A stretch of 64,000 bases of DNA, from contig NZ_RHPJ01000003.1 of the NCBI RefSeq assembly GCF_004786095.1, positions 682,001 to 746,000 of the forward strand. Reading direction: 5' to 3'. Within the stretch, counting starts at the first letter, position 1. Every line of letters starts with the position of its first letter. This document shows positions 28,603 to 36,287 of the stretch, piece by piece. Under the pieces are notes generated by a model. That model was not told where the DNA came from and searched no databases. It saw only the letters and a list, made by a program, of their open reading frames with translations. The position numbers and the translations under genes were made by a program. Source of the stretch: Serinibacter arcticus. GTDB taxonomy: Bacteria > Actinomycetota > Actinomycetes > Actinomycetales > Beutenbergiaceae.

Positions 28603-28884
28603 ATGATCACCGCCATCGCCCTCATCGACGCCGACGTCGCCCGCATCCCCGAGGTCTGCGAGGAGGTGGCGGCCATCGAGGGCGTCACCGAGGTCTACTC
28701 GGTGACGGGTGACACCGACCTGATCGCGATGGTCAGGGTGCGCCGACACGAGGACTTCGCCGACGTGATCGCGAACCGGATCGGCAAGGTGGCCGGCGTC
28801 GTCGCCACGCGCACCTACATCGCCTTCCAGGCCTACTCCCAGCACGACCTCGACCAGGCCTTCGCCATCGGGGCGGACGAGTAG
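28603..28884 (+). CDS. Stand-alone Lrp/AsnC ligand-binding (RAM) domain protein
   Basis: A 93-residue RAM domain with the usual beta-alpha-beta pattern (AIALIDADVARIPEV, VTEVYSVTGDTDLIAMVRV) and no HTH. In homologues this fold forms ring-shaped oligomers that bind amino acids. Without a DNA-binding domain it may act as a co-regulator of Lrp-type proteins. It is convergent with trpD, only 7 bp away. Confidence 0.85.
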   Translation: MITAIALIDADVARIPEVCEEVAAIEGVTEVYSVTGDTDLIAMVRVRRHEDFADVIANRIGKVAGVVATRTYIAFQAYSQHDLDQAFAIGADE

Positions 28885-28891
28885 GGGCGAG

Positions 28892-29935
28892 TCAGTCGGG
28901 CCGGCCGCCGCTCGCCAGGACCCAGCGCTCGAGCGAGCTCGCGGCGGCACCGGAGTCGATCGCCTCGCCCGCCACGGCGATGCCCTCGCGCATCCGCGCG
29001 ACGAGGTCACCCGTGCCCACGAGCGAACCCTCGGCGACCACGGCCGAGGCCGCGCCCAGCACGACGGCGTCGCGCACGGGGCCGACCTCCCCCGCCAGCA
29101 CGCGCCGCACGACGGCGGCGTTGAACGCGGCGTCGGCGCCCCGGAGGTCCTCGAGCGTCGCCCGGGGCATCCCGAACGCCTCGACCGCGTCGATCTCGTG
29201 CTCCCGCACCGTGCCGCCGGCGACCTCCCAGACGTGGGCGGGCGCCGTCGTCGCCCACTCGTCCAGGCCGTCGCCGGAGCGGTAGAGCAGCACGCTGGAG
29301 CCGCGCTCGGCGAACACGCCCGCCATCAGGGGCGCCATCCGGGCGTTCGCGACGCCGATCGCGCCCGCGACCGGCCGCGCGGGATTGGTCAGGGGGCCGA
29401 GCACGTTGAACACGGTGGGCACCCCGAGGTCGCGGCGCGTGGTGCCCGCGTGGCGCATGGACGGGTGGAACACCTGGGCGAAGGCGAAGGTGATGCCGAC
29501 CTCGCGGGCGAGCTCGGCCACCCTGCCCGGCGAGACGTCGAGCCGCACGCCGAGCGCCTCGAGCACGTCGGCGGCCCCTGACGCGGACGACGCCGCGCGG
29601 TTGCCGTGCTTGACCACGCGCAGCCCCGTGCCGGCGACCACCAGCGCGGCCATGGTGGAGATGTTGACCGAGCGGTGACGGTCCCCACCTGTGCCGACGA
29701 TGTCGACCGTCCGGCCCTCGACGGGGAGCGGGACCGCCGCGGCGACCATCGCCTCCGACAGCCCGGCGAGCTCCTCGACGGTCTCGCCCTTCGCGGCCAG
29801 GGCGATGAGGAGACCGGCGAGCGCGACAGGGGTGACGTCGCCCGCCATCACCTGCTCCATCGCCTCGCGGGCGTCGGAGGCGGAGAGGTCGACGCCGTCG
29901 ACCAGGTCGCGGATGAGGTCGGGCCAGGCCCTCAT
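28892..29935 (-). CDS. trpD: Anthranilate phosphoribosyltransferase
   Basis: A 347-residue enzyme that transfers phosphoribose from PRPP to anthranilate in tryptophan synthesis. The PRPP site VDIVGTGGDRHRSVNIST and the anthranilate-site motif KHGNRAASSASG are intact. Its ATG overlaps the stop of the upstream receiver gene (ATGA). No other trp gene is in the window; trpD beside ctaE is a common actinobacterial arrangement. Confidence 0.94.
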   Translation of the reverse strand: MRAWPDLIRDLVDGVDLSASDAREAMEQVMAGDVTPVALAGLLIALAAKGETVEELAGLSEAMVAAAVPLPVEGRTVDIVGTGGDRHRSVNISTMAALVVAGTGLRVVKHGNRAASSASGAADVLEALGVRLDVSPGRVAELAREVGITFAFAQVFHPSMRHAGTTRRDLGVPTVFNVLGPLTNPARPVAGAIGVANARMAPLMAGVFAERGSSVLLYRSGDGLDEWATTAPAHVWEVAGGTVREHEIDAVEAFGMPRATLEDLRGADAAFNAAVVRRVLAGEVGPVRDAVVLGAASAVVAEGSLVGTGDLVARMREGIAVAGEAIDSGAAASSLERWVLASGGRPD

Positions 29936-30411
29936 GCGGACGTGCGGGCGCGCAGCAGCCCGGCGACCGTGTCGGCCACCTCCATGGGCTTGAGGGGGTA
30001 GGGCACCGTGGCGTCCGCCTGGGACCAGGCGGCGATCCAGGCGTCCTGCGCGCGCGCGACCAGGAGCAGCACCGGCGGGGCGTCGAAGTAGCTGTCCTTG
30101 ATCTCGCGCGCCAGACCGAAGCCGCCCACCTTGGCGGTCTCGCCGTCGAGCACGAGCAGGTCGACGCCGCCCGCGGCGACCGCCGCGAGCATCGCGTCGG
30201 GTGTCGCCACCTCGAGCCAGTCGACCATCGGGGTGTCCTTGGAGGCCCGGCGCCCGACGGCGCGGCGCACGGCCTCGCGGGTGCTCGAGTCGTCGCTGTA
30301 GAGCACGACGCGCGCGGTCGGCGCGGCTGCGGCGGCGGCGTCGTCACCGGCCCTCGCGACCCCCCGGGCGACGGACGTGGCGGGCGGCGCGACACGGGGC
30401 TCGGTGCTCAT
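29932..30411 (-). CDS. Atypical response-regulator receiver-like protein without output domain
   Basis: A 159-residue protein. After a 30-residue Ala-rich lead it has a receiver-like fold: ARVVLYSDDSSTREAV (acidic pocket), LLVLDGETAKVGGFGLA (candidate phospho-Asp) and YPLKPMEVADTV (conserved Lys). No DNA-binding domain follows. It is translationally coupled to trpD by a 4-nt overlap. The ATG at 30411 is supported by TACAGT 6 nt upstream. Whether it is phosphorylated is unknown. Confidence 0.75.
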   Translation of the reverse strand: MSTEPRVAPPATSVARGVARAGDDAAAAAAPTARVVLYSDDSSTREAVRRAVGRRASKDTPMVDWLEVATPDAMLAAVAAGGVDLLVLDGETAKVGGFGLAREIKDSYFDAPPVLLLVARAQDAWIAAWSQADATVPYPLKPMEVADTVAGLLRARTSA

Positions 30412-30417
30412 CACCCG

Positions 30418-30423
30418 ACTGTA
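30418..30423 (-). promoter_or_regulatory. -10 hexamer TACAGT of the receiver-trpD operon
   Basis: Minus-strand TACAGT with a 6-nt spacer to the ATG at 30411. Confidence 0.6.
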
Positions 30424-30559
30424 GTGCGCACCGCTCGTGGCGCGCTGGCCGACGGCCCGCAGCACGGGCCGGACGGCTTTTCTTACACGCGACGCGGACG
30501 CGTCAGATCGCCCCGCGGCCGCCAGGACGACGGCGGTCGCCGGAGGGCCGATTCCTGCG

Positions 30560-30585
30560 GGAACACGCCGCTCGCGGCAACCGTT
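30560..30585 (+). promoter_or_regulatory. SigR/SigH-like promoter motif upstream of ctaE
   Basis: GGAAC (30560-30564), 18 nt, GTT (30583-30585); the start codon is 37 nt downstream. A G precedes the -35 element (GGGAAC). Confidence 0.45.
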
Positions 30586-30610
30586 CGCGGGCCCGGACGC
30601 GACCGTTCGC

Positions 30611-30616
30611 CATACT
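30611..30616 (+). promoter_or_regulatory. Possible second -10 hexamer CATACT of ctaE
   Basis: CATACT lies 6 nt before the GTG at 30623, the spacing seen at other leaderless genes, but the first base departs from TANNNT. Confidence 0.4.
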
Positions 30617-30622
30617 GGTGAG

Positions 30623-31261
30623 GTGTCAACCCATGCCGCCACCGCACCCAGCGCCCACGTGAGTGTCGACCGACCGAACATGACCCAGGTCGGCACCATC
30701 GTGTGGCTGTCGAGCGAGCTCATGTTCTTCGCCGGCATGTTCGCGATCTACTTCACGCACCGCAGCGTGTCCGACCCCGCCGAGTGGGCGGCCGCGACGG
30801 ACCTGCTGAACATGCCGCTCGTCGTCATCAACACCACGATCCTGATCCTGAGCTCGTTCACGTGCCAGTTCGGCGTGATCGCGGCCCAGCGCCACCAGGC
30901 CCGCCGGACCGGCAGCCTGCTGAACGTGCGCGGCTGGGGCCTGCAGGAGTGGTTCACCCTCACGTTCATCATGGGCGCGGTGTTCATCGGCGGGCAGATC
31001 ACGGAGTACGCCGAGCTCGTCGAGCACGGCCTGATGATCTCGAACTCCTCGTTCGGCACCGTCTTCTACCTGACCACCGGCTTCCACGGCATCCACGTGG
31101 TCGGTGGGCTCATCGCCTTCCTGTTCGTCCTCGGGTCCTCCTTCGTCGCCGGCCGGTTCGGCCACCGCGAGGAGGTCCGCGCCCACGTGGTCTCGTACTA
31201 CTGGCACTTCGTCGACGTCATCTGGGTCGCGCTGTTCTTCGTCATCTACTTCCTGAAGTAG
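30623..31261 (+). CDS. ctaE: Cytochrome aa3 oxidase subunit III
   Basis: A 212-residue membrane subunit of the aa3-type cytochrome c oxidase with five hydrophobic segments; the family signatures are [29 protein letters not shown] and [19 protein letters not shown]. It stabilises the proton-pumping core. The GTG at 30623 gives the usual short hydrophilic N-terminus. The gene leads the ctaE-qcrC-qcrA-qcrB block whose products form the actinobacterial III-IV supercomplex. Confidence 0.93.
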   Translation: MSTHAATAPSAHVSVDRPNMTQVGTIVWLSSELMFFAGMFAIYFTHRSVSDPAEWAAATDLLNMPLVVINTTILILSSFTCQFGVIAAQRHQARRTGSLLNVRGWGLQEWFTLTFIMGAVFIGGQITEYAELVEHGLMISNSSFGTVFYLTTGFHGIHVVGGLIAFLFVLGSSFVAGRFGHREEVRAHVVSYYWHFVDVIWVALFFVIYFLK

Positions 31262-31324
31262 TCCGGCCATGACCGCACCCACCTGCTCAGCACCGCCCAT
31301 CCACGACAGAAACGAGGACACACC

Positions 31325-32116
31325 GTGGTGAAGGCCCTCGCCTCCGCGCGACGCCACCGGTTCGCACCCGTCGTCCTGATGCTCTTCGCGCTCCTCGCGG
31401 TCGGCGGCATCTACGCCGTCGCCGCCCCCCAGGCCGCGGTCGCCGACTCGGCGAGCCAGGACGACGTCACGGAGGGCGAGAAGCTCTTCCAGGCGAACTG
31501 CGCCAGCTGCCACGGCCCCTCGGCCGAGGGCCGCACCGACGTCGCCCCCTCGCTGATCGGCGTCGGCGCCGCCTCGGTCCACTTCCAGGTGAGCACCGGC
31601 CGCATGCCGATGGCCGCCAACGCCCCGCAGGCCCCCGAGAAGGGCGTCCAGTTCAGCACCGAGCAGACCGCTCAGCTCGCCGCCTACGTCGCCTCCCTGG
31701 CTCCCGGACCGGCCATCCCCGACGGTGAGCAGGTCGACCCCGCGCTCGGTGACGCCGCCAACGGCATGCTCGTGTTCCGCACGAACTGCGCCATGTGCCA
31801 CAACGCCGTCGGTGCCGGTGGCGCCCTGAGCGAGGGCAAGTACGCGCCGTCGCTCTTCAACTCCACACCGACCGAGATCTACGAGGCCATGCTCACCGGC
31901 CCGCAGTCGATGCCGGTGTTCAACGACGAGAACATCACGCCCGAGGCCAAGCGCGACGTCATCGCCTACCTCATGGAGCAGCGCGCCGACGACTCCTCCC
32001 CCGGCGGCGCCAACCTCGGCGCCATCGGCCCGGTGTCCGAGGGCATGTGGGTGTGGATCATCGGCATGGGGGCGCTCATCGGCGCCTCGGTCTGGATCGG
32101 AGCCAAGTCCTCATGA
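31325..32116 (+). CDS. qcrC: Cytochrome bc1 complex dihaem cytochrome c subunit
   Basis: A 263-residue dihaem cytochrome c. Two CxxCH sites are present: Cys59-Ala-Ser-Cys62-His63 and Cys155-Ala-Met-Cys158-His159. An N-terminal hydrophobic segment (residues 14-34) exports the haem domains and a C-terminal segment (WVWIIGMGALIGASVWIG) anchors them outside the membrane, so electrons pass directly from bc1 to the aa3 oxidase. GAGG precedes the GTG start. The stop overlaps the qcrA start (ATGA). Confidence 0.94.
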   Translation: MVKALASARRHRFAPVVLMLFALLAVGGIYAVAAPQAAVADSASQDDVTEGEKLFQANCASCHGPSAEGRTDVAPSLIGVGAASVHFQVSTGRMPMAANAPQAPEKGVQFSTEQTAQLAAYVASLAPGPAIPDGEQVDPALGDAANGMLVFRTNCAMCHNAVGAGGALSEGKYAPSLFNSTPTEIYEAMLTGPQSMPVFNDENITPEAKRDVIAYLMEQRADDSSPGGANLGAIGPVSEGMWVWIIGMGALIGASVWIGAKSS

Positions 32117-33198
32117 GCGACCTGACGAAGTCGGAGCACGTCACGCCCCCGGGCGCGTCCGACCCGTTGTCCGTGGGTGAGAGGGAGCTCGACCGCTTCC
32201 CCAACCCCGGCCTGCCGGAGCACAAGCACCGGCTCTCCGACGAGTCCGAGGCCGGCTCCAAGCGCGTCGAGCGTCAGATCGTCATCCTGTTCGTCCTGTC
32301 CCTGCTCGCCTCGATCGGCGGTGTCGTCGGGTACTTCGCGTTCCCGGTCGGCGTCACGCTCGGCAGCGTGCAGGCCTCCACGCTGAGCATCGGTCTCGGT
32401 CTCGGCGTGGGCATGCTCGGCATCGGCATCGCGGCGGTCCACTGGGCCAAGGCGCTCATGTCCGACGTCGAGCAGGTCGACGAGCGGCACGCCCAGCGCA
32501 GCGACGACGCCACGCGCGCCGCCGCCGTCCAGGCTCTCAAGGACGGTGCCGACGACTCGCGCATCGCCCGCCGCCCGGTGCTGAAGGGTGCCCTCGTCTC
32601 GGCCGTCGCCGTCGCCCCGCTCGCCTTCGTGGTGCCGCTGGTGGGCAACCTCGGCGGCGACTGGAACGTCAGCAAGTTCCGCTACACCATGTGGGGTCCG
32701 GGCGTCCGTCTGGCGCGCGACCCCGACGGCGGACTGATCCGCCCCGAGCAGGTCACCATCGGTTCCGTCTGGCACGTCATCCCCGACGGCCTCCTCGGCT
32801 CCGAGCACATGCTGGAGGAGAAGGCCAAGGCCGTCGTCCTGATGGTCCGGATGAACCCCACCGAGCTCACGGAGGCGCCCGAGCGCGCCGACTGGTCGTG
32901 GGACGGGATCGTCGCCTACTCCAAGGTCTGCACGCACGTCGGTTGCCCCGTGGCGCTGTACGAGCAGCAGACCCACCACCTGCTGTGCCCGTGCCACCAG
33001 TCCACGTTCGACGTGTCCGACGGCGCCAAGGTCGTCTTCGGTCCCGCGAAGCGTGCACTTCCTCAGCTGCCCATCACGGTCGACGACGAGGGTTACCTCG
33101 TCGCTCGGAGCGACTTCACCGAGATGGTCGGCCCCTCCACCTGGGAGCGCGAGCGCTACACCGATCTCCCGGTCTCCGACGAGGAGAAGGCCCATTGA
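32113..33198 (+). CDS. qcrA: Cytochrome bc1 complex Rieske iron-sulfur subunit
   Basis: A 361-residue Rieske protein. The [2Fe-2S] ligands are Cys273/His275 in CTHVGC and Cys292/His295 in CPCH; Cys278 and Cys294 can form the usual disulfide. Three membrane segments (about residues 57-80, 92-115 and 165-182) precede the cluster domain, which is the long actinobacterial form. Both ends overlap neighbours by 4 nt (ATGA with qcrC, TTGA with qcrB). Confidence 0.94.
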   Translation: MSDLTKSEHVTPPGASDPLSVGERELDRFPNPGLPEHKHRLSDESEAGSKRVERQIVILFVLSLLASIGGVVGYFAFPVGVTLGSVQASTLSIGLGLGVGMLGIGIAAVHWAKALMSDVEQVDERHAQRSDDATRAAAVQALKDGADDSRIARRPVLKGALVSAVAVAPLAFVVPLVGNLGGDWNVSKFRYTMWGPGVRLARDPDGGLIRPEQVTIGSVWHVIPDGLLGSEHMLEEKAKAVVLMVRMNPTELTEAPERADWSWDGIVAYSKVCTHVGCPVALYEQQTHHLLCPCHQSTFDVSDGAKVVFGPAKRALPQLPITVDDEGYLVARSDFTEMVGPSTWERERYTDLPVSDEEKAH

Positions 33199-34874
33199 GC
33201 ACCACCACCCCGCTCGCCAAGGCTGCCGGCGGAACCGCCGACTTCTTCGACACCCGCGTGGGTGCCGGAAAGATGGTCAAGGAGTTCGCCAGGAAGGTCT
33301 TCCCCGACCACTGGTCGTTCCTCCTCGGTGAGATCGCGCTGTACAGCTTCGTCGTCCTGCTCCTGACCGGCACGTTCCTGACGATGTTCTTCGTCCCGAG
33401 CATGACCGAGGTGCACTACCCCGAGGACGCCCTCCCCGTCGCGATGCGCGGCGTGGAGATGTCCGAGGCGTTCGCCTCCACCCTGAACATGTCCTTCCAC
33501 GTCCGTGGCGGCCTGCTCATGCGCCAGATCCACCACTGGGCGGCCCTGCTGTTCATGGCGTCGATCGTCACGCACATGATGCGCGTGTTCTTCACGGGCG
33601 CGTTCCGCAAGCCGCGCGAGCTGAACTGGGTCGTGGGCTTCACGATCCTGATCCTCGGCCTCGCCGCCGGCTTCACCGGCTACTCCCTCCCGGACGACGT
33701 CCTGTCGGGCAACGGTCTGCGGATCACCGACGGCGTCGTGAAGTCGATCCCCGTGATCGGTTCCTACATGTCCTTCATGATCTTCGGCGGCGAGTTCCCC
33801 GGCACCGAGATCATCCCGCGCCTGTTCACGGCGCACATCCTGCTCGTGCCCGCGCTGATCCTGGCGCTGATCGCGGTGCACCTCGTGCTCATCGTGGTCC
33901 ACAAGCACACGCAGTACCCCGGCCCGGGCCGGTCGAACCGCAACGTCGTCGGGTACCCCCTGTTCCCGGTGTACGTGGCCAAGGCCGGCGGCTTCTTCTT
34001 CGTCGTCTTCGGCGTCCTGGCGATCATGGGCGCAACGCTCGCGATCAACAGCGTGTGGGCCTACGGGCCCTACGACCCCTCCCCCGTCGGGGCGGGCGCT
34101 CAGCCCGACTGGTACATGCTCTTCCTCGAGGGTTCGCTGCGACTCATGCCGGGCCAGCCGGAGTTCGTGATCGCGGGTTACACCATCTCGCTGAACGTGC
34201 TGATCCCGGCCGTCGTCATCCCGGGCCTGCTGTTCACGGCCCTGGCGGCCTACCCGTTCCTCGAGGCCTGGGTCACGGGCGACAAGCGCGAGCACCACGT
34301 GCTCGACCGTCCGCGCAACGTCCCGACCCGCACCGGTGTCGGCGTCGCGATCCTGACGGCGTTCATCATCCTGGTGCTCGCCGGCTCGAACGACATCCTG
34401 GCCACGCACTTCAACCTGTCGATCAACTCGATCACCTGGGTCTTCCGCTTCCTGTTCTTCGCGGGTCCGGTCATCGCGTTCATCGTCACGAAGCGCCTGT
34501 GCCTCGCCCTTCAGCGCCGTGACCGCGAACTCGTGCTCCACGGTCACGAGACGGGCCGCGTCGTGCGGTTCGCCTCGGGCGAGTACATCGAGGTCCACCA
34601 GCCGCTCACCGACCACGAGCGCTGGCTGCTCGTGGGTCACGAGCCGGTTCGCCCGCTCGAGATCGGCCCGGGCGAGAACGAGCGCGGGGTCGCCCGTCCC
34701 GCGTACAAGAAGGCCGTCCGACGCTCCAAGCTGTCGAACTTCTTCTTCGCCGACCGCGTCGAGCCGGTCACGCCGTCGGAGCTCGCTGCGTCCCACGGCC
34801 ACGGCGAGCACGAGGAGATCGAGTCCGCCGAGAGCAACGAGGGTCTGCTGACCAACGCGAGCACGCGCGGCTGA
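33195..34874 (+). CDS. qcrB: Cytochrome bc1 complex cytochrome b subunit
   Basis: A 559-residue cytochrome b with eight or more membrane helices and the two b haems. Recognisable segments are HHWAALLFMASIVTHMMRVF (haem ligands) and FTGYSLPDDVLSGNGLRI (quinol oxidation side). The start is a TTG that overlaps the qcrA stop (TTGA), with GAGAAGG upstream; no ATG or GTG gives the conserved N-terminus. The charged C-terminal 130 residues extend beyond the classical core, as in other actinobacterial QcrB. Confidence 0.93.
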   Translation: MSTTTPLAKAAGGTADFFDTRVGAGKMVKEFARKVFPDHWSFLLGEIALYSFVVLLLTGTFLTMFFVPSMTEVHYPEDALPVAMRGVEMSEAFASTLNMSFHVRGGLLMRQIHHWAALLFMASIVTHMMRVFFTGAFRKPRELNWVVGFTILILGLAAGFTGYSLPDDVLSGNGLRITDGVVKSIPVIGSYMSFMIFGGEFPGTEIIPRLFTAHILLVPALILALIAVHLVLIVVHKHTQYPGPGRSNRNVVGYPLFPVYVAKAGGFFFVVFGVLAIMGATLAINSVWAYGPYDPSPVGAGAQPDWYMLFLEGSLRLMPGQPEFVIAGYTISLNVLIPAVVIPGLLFTALAAYPFLEAWVTGDKREHHVLDRPRNVPTRTGVGVAILTAFIILVLAGSNDILATHFNLSINSITWVFRFLFFAGPVIAFIVTKRLCLALQRRDRELVLHGHETGRVVRFASGEYIEVHQPLTDHERWLLVGHEPVRPLEIGPGENERGVARPAYKKAVRRSKLSNFFFADRVEPVTPSELAASHGHGEHEEIESAESNEGLLTNASTRG

Positions 34875-34902
34875 TCGTCTCACTGCACGAAATTCACCAC
34901 GA

Positions 34903-34935
34903 ACGGCCCCTCTCGCGGAACGCGAGGGGGGCCGT
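34903..34935 (+). terminator. Terminator hairpin of the qcr operon
   Basis: A 15-bp stem with one G-T pair (34903-34917 with 34921-34935) and a GAA loop, 28 nt after the qcrB stop. Its loop is part of the putative sodA -35 element. Confidence 0.75.
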
Positions 34936-34942
34936 CGGTGTT
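34917..34942 (+). promoter_or_regulatory. SigR/SigH-like promoter motif upstream of sodA
   Basis: GGAAC (34917-34921), 18 nt, GTT (34940-34942), then 63 nt to the sodA start. The -35 element sits in the loop of the qcr terminator hairpin. Confidence 0.45.
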
Positions 34943-34991
34943 GCAATAGAGGTACGAGCGGGCGCGTCAGGTGGATGCGCCCGCCAACGAT

Positions 34992-34998
34992 GGAGAGG
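34992..34998 (+). promoter_or_regulatory. Ribosome binding site that selects the second sodA ATG
   Basis: GGAGAGG is 7 nt before the ATG at 35006 but only 1 nt before the ATG at 35000, so the second is the likely start. Confidence 0.7.
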
Positions 34999-35005
34999 AA
35001 TGTCG

Positions 35006-35632
35006 ATGTCCGGCTACACACTTCCCGAGCTTCCGTACGACTATGCAGCTCTCGAGCCCCACATCTCGGGCAAGATCATGCAGCTGCACCACGACAAGCA
35101 CCACCAGGCCTACGTGACGGGCGCCAACACCGCCCTGGACAAGCTGGCCGAGGCCCGCGACTCCGGCGACCTCGCCGCCGTCAACCTGCACTCCAAGAAC
35201 CTGGCGTTCAATCTCGGTGGTCACGTCAACCACTCGGTCTTCTGGACCAACCTGTCCCCCGAGGGCGGCGAGCCCGCCGGTGAGCTCCTGGCCGCGCTCG
35301 AGGACTTCTTCGGTGGCGTCGAGGCGTTCAAGAAGCACTTCACGGCTGTCGCGGCCGGCGTCCAGGGTTCCGGCTGGGCCGCGCTCGCGTGGGACACCAT
35401 CGGTGCTCGTCCCGTGATCGTCCAGCTGTACGACCAGCAGGGCAACCTCGCCCTCGGCCTCGTTCCGCTGCTCATGCTGGACGTCTGGGAGCACGCCTAC
35501 TACCTGGACTACCTGAACGTGCGTGCCGACTACATCGCCGCGTTCTGGAACATCGTCAACTGGAACGACGTTGCCGCACGCCTCACGCGCGCCACGACCG
35601 CTGGCGCCGGAGGCCTGATCGTCCCCGCCTGA
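35006..35632 (+). CDS. sodA: Superoxide dismutase, Mn/Fe family
   Basis: A 208-residue enzyme that converts superoxide to oxygen and hydrogen peroxide. Metal ligands are His28 (LHHDKHHQAY), His76 (NHSVFW), Asp159 and His163 (DVWEHAYYLDY). The outer-sphere position reads YDQQGN, where M. tuberculosis Fe-SOD has YDHQTN; Gln there suggests manganese. There is no signal peptide. The gene lies between the two halves of the respiratory supercomplex genes and is followed by two strong hairpins. Confidence 0.94.
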   Translation: MSGYTLPELPYDYAALEPHISGKIMQLHHDKHHQAYVTGANTALDKLAEARDSGDLAAVNLHSKNLAFNLGGHVNHSVFWTNLSPEGGEPAGELLAALEDFFGGVEAFKKHFTAVAAGVQGSGWAALAWDTIGARPVIVQLYDQQGNLALGLVPLLMLDVWEHAYYLDYLNVRADYIAAFWNIVNWNDVAARLTRATTAGAGGLIVPA

Positions 35633-35670
35633 CCCTCCGCGGGCCGGTGCCTCGCCACCGTGCCGTGATT

Positions 35671-35714
35671 GCACCACAGGGGCGCCTCCCGGACGGGAGG
35701 CGCCCCTGTGGTGC
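35671..35714 (+). terminator. sodA terminator hairpin
   Basis: A perfect 20-bp stem (35671-35690 with 35695-35714) and GGAC loop. Confidence 0.8.
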
Positions 35715-35750
35715 CTCACCCGGTCTTCCACCCTGCGAGGCCCCTGGAGG

Positions 35751-35792
35751 ACGACGAACGGCGGGCGCCTCGGGGCACCCGCCGTTCGTCGT
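35751..35792 (-). terminator. Terminator hairpin of the ctaC-ctaD-ctaF operon
   Basis: A 19-bp stem with one mismatch (35751-35769 with 35774-35792) and TCGG loop, 31 nt beyond the ctaF stop. It could also back up the sodA hairpin on the other strand. Confidence 0.7.
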
Positions 35793-35822
35793 TCCCGGCT
35801 CGACCGGGGTGGAGCTGCTCGC

Positions 35823-36287
35823 CTAGTGGGCGTGCTGGCCCCGGGAGAACTCGAAGATCAGGCCGACGAGGCCGATGGCCCCGATCACGGCGCCGACGCC
35901 GCTGATCCACCAGCCGACCGCCACGCCGAAGAACACGACGGCGGCACCCAGGCCGAGGACGAACGGCCACCAGGAGTGGGGCGAGAACTCGCCGTACTCC
36001 CCCGCCGCCGACTCGATCGTGCCGAGCGGGTCGTCCTCGGGACGAGCGTCGATCGTGCGCCCCGTGATGAACAGGAAGAACCCGACCAGGCCGGCGAGCC
36101 CGGCGAGCAGCAGCAGGCCGATGAAGCCGACCGGCTCGGTGAAGTTCGTCAGGAGGCCGTAGACGATCGCGAGGGCCGCGAACACCGGGACCCCCGCCCC
36201 GAACACGACGGTCTCGAGGAACATCGGCGGACGGGTCTTGGAGGAGGCCTTCACCTTGCGGTCCGGCCCTGCGGTCTGCTGGCTCAT
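35823..36287 (-). CDS. ctaF: Cytochrome c oxidase subunit IV, actinobacterial type
   Basis: A 154-residue membrane protein with four hydrophobic segments (about 25-45, 52-72, 103-122 and 125-142), recognised from its place after ctaD and the family segment [20 protein letters not shown]. It is the small accessory subunit of the actinobacterial aa3 oxidase. Its ATG overlaps the ctaD stop (ATGA). Confidence 0.9.
   Translation of the reverse strand: MSQQTAGPDRKVKASSKTRPPMFLETVVFGAGVPVFAALAIVYGLLTNFTEPVGFIGLLLLAGLAGLVGFFLFITGRTIDARPEDDPLGTIESAAGEYGEFSPHSWWPFVLGLGAAVVFFGVAVGWWISGVGAVIGAIGLVGLIFEFSRGQHAH

Noticed and set aside
35000-35002. First ATG of sodA
   Set aside because: It lies 1 nt from the Shine-Dalgarno sequence; the ATG six nt later has proper spacing and gives the typical N-terminus.
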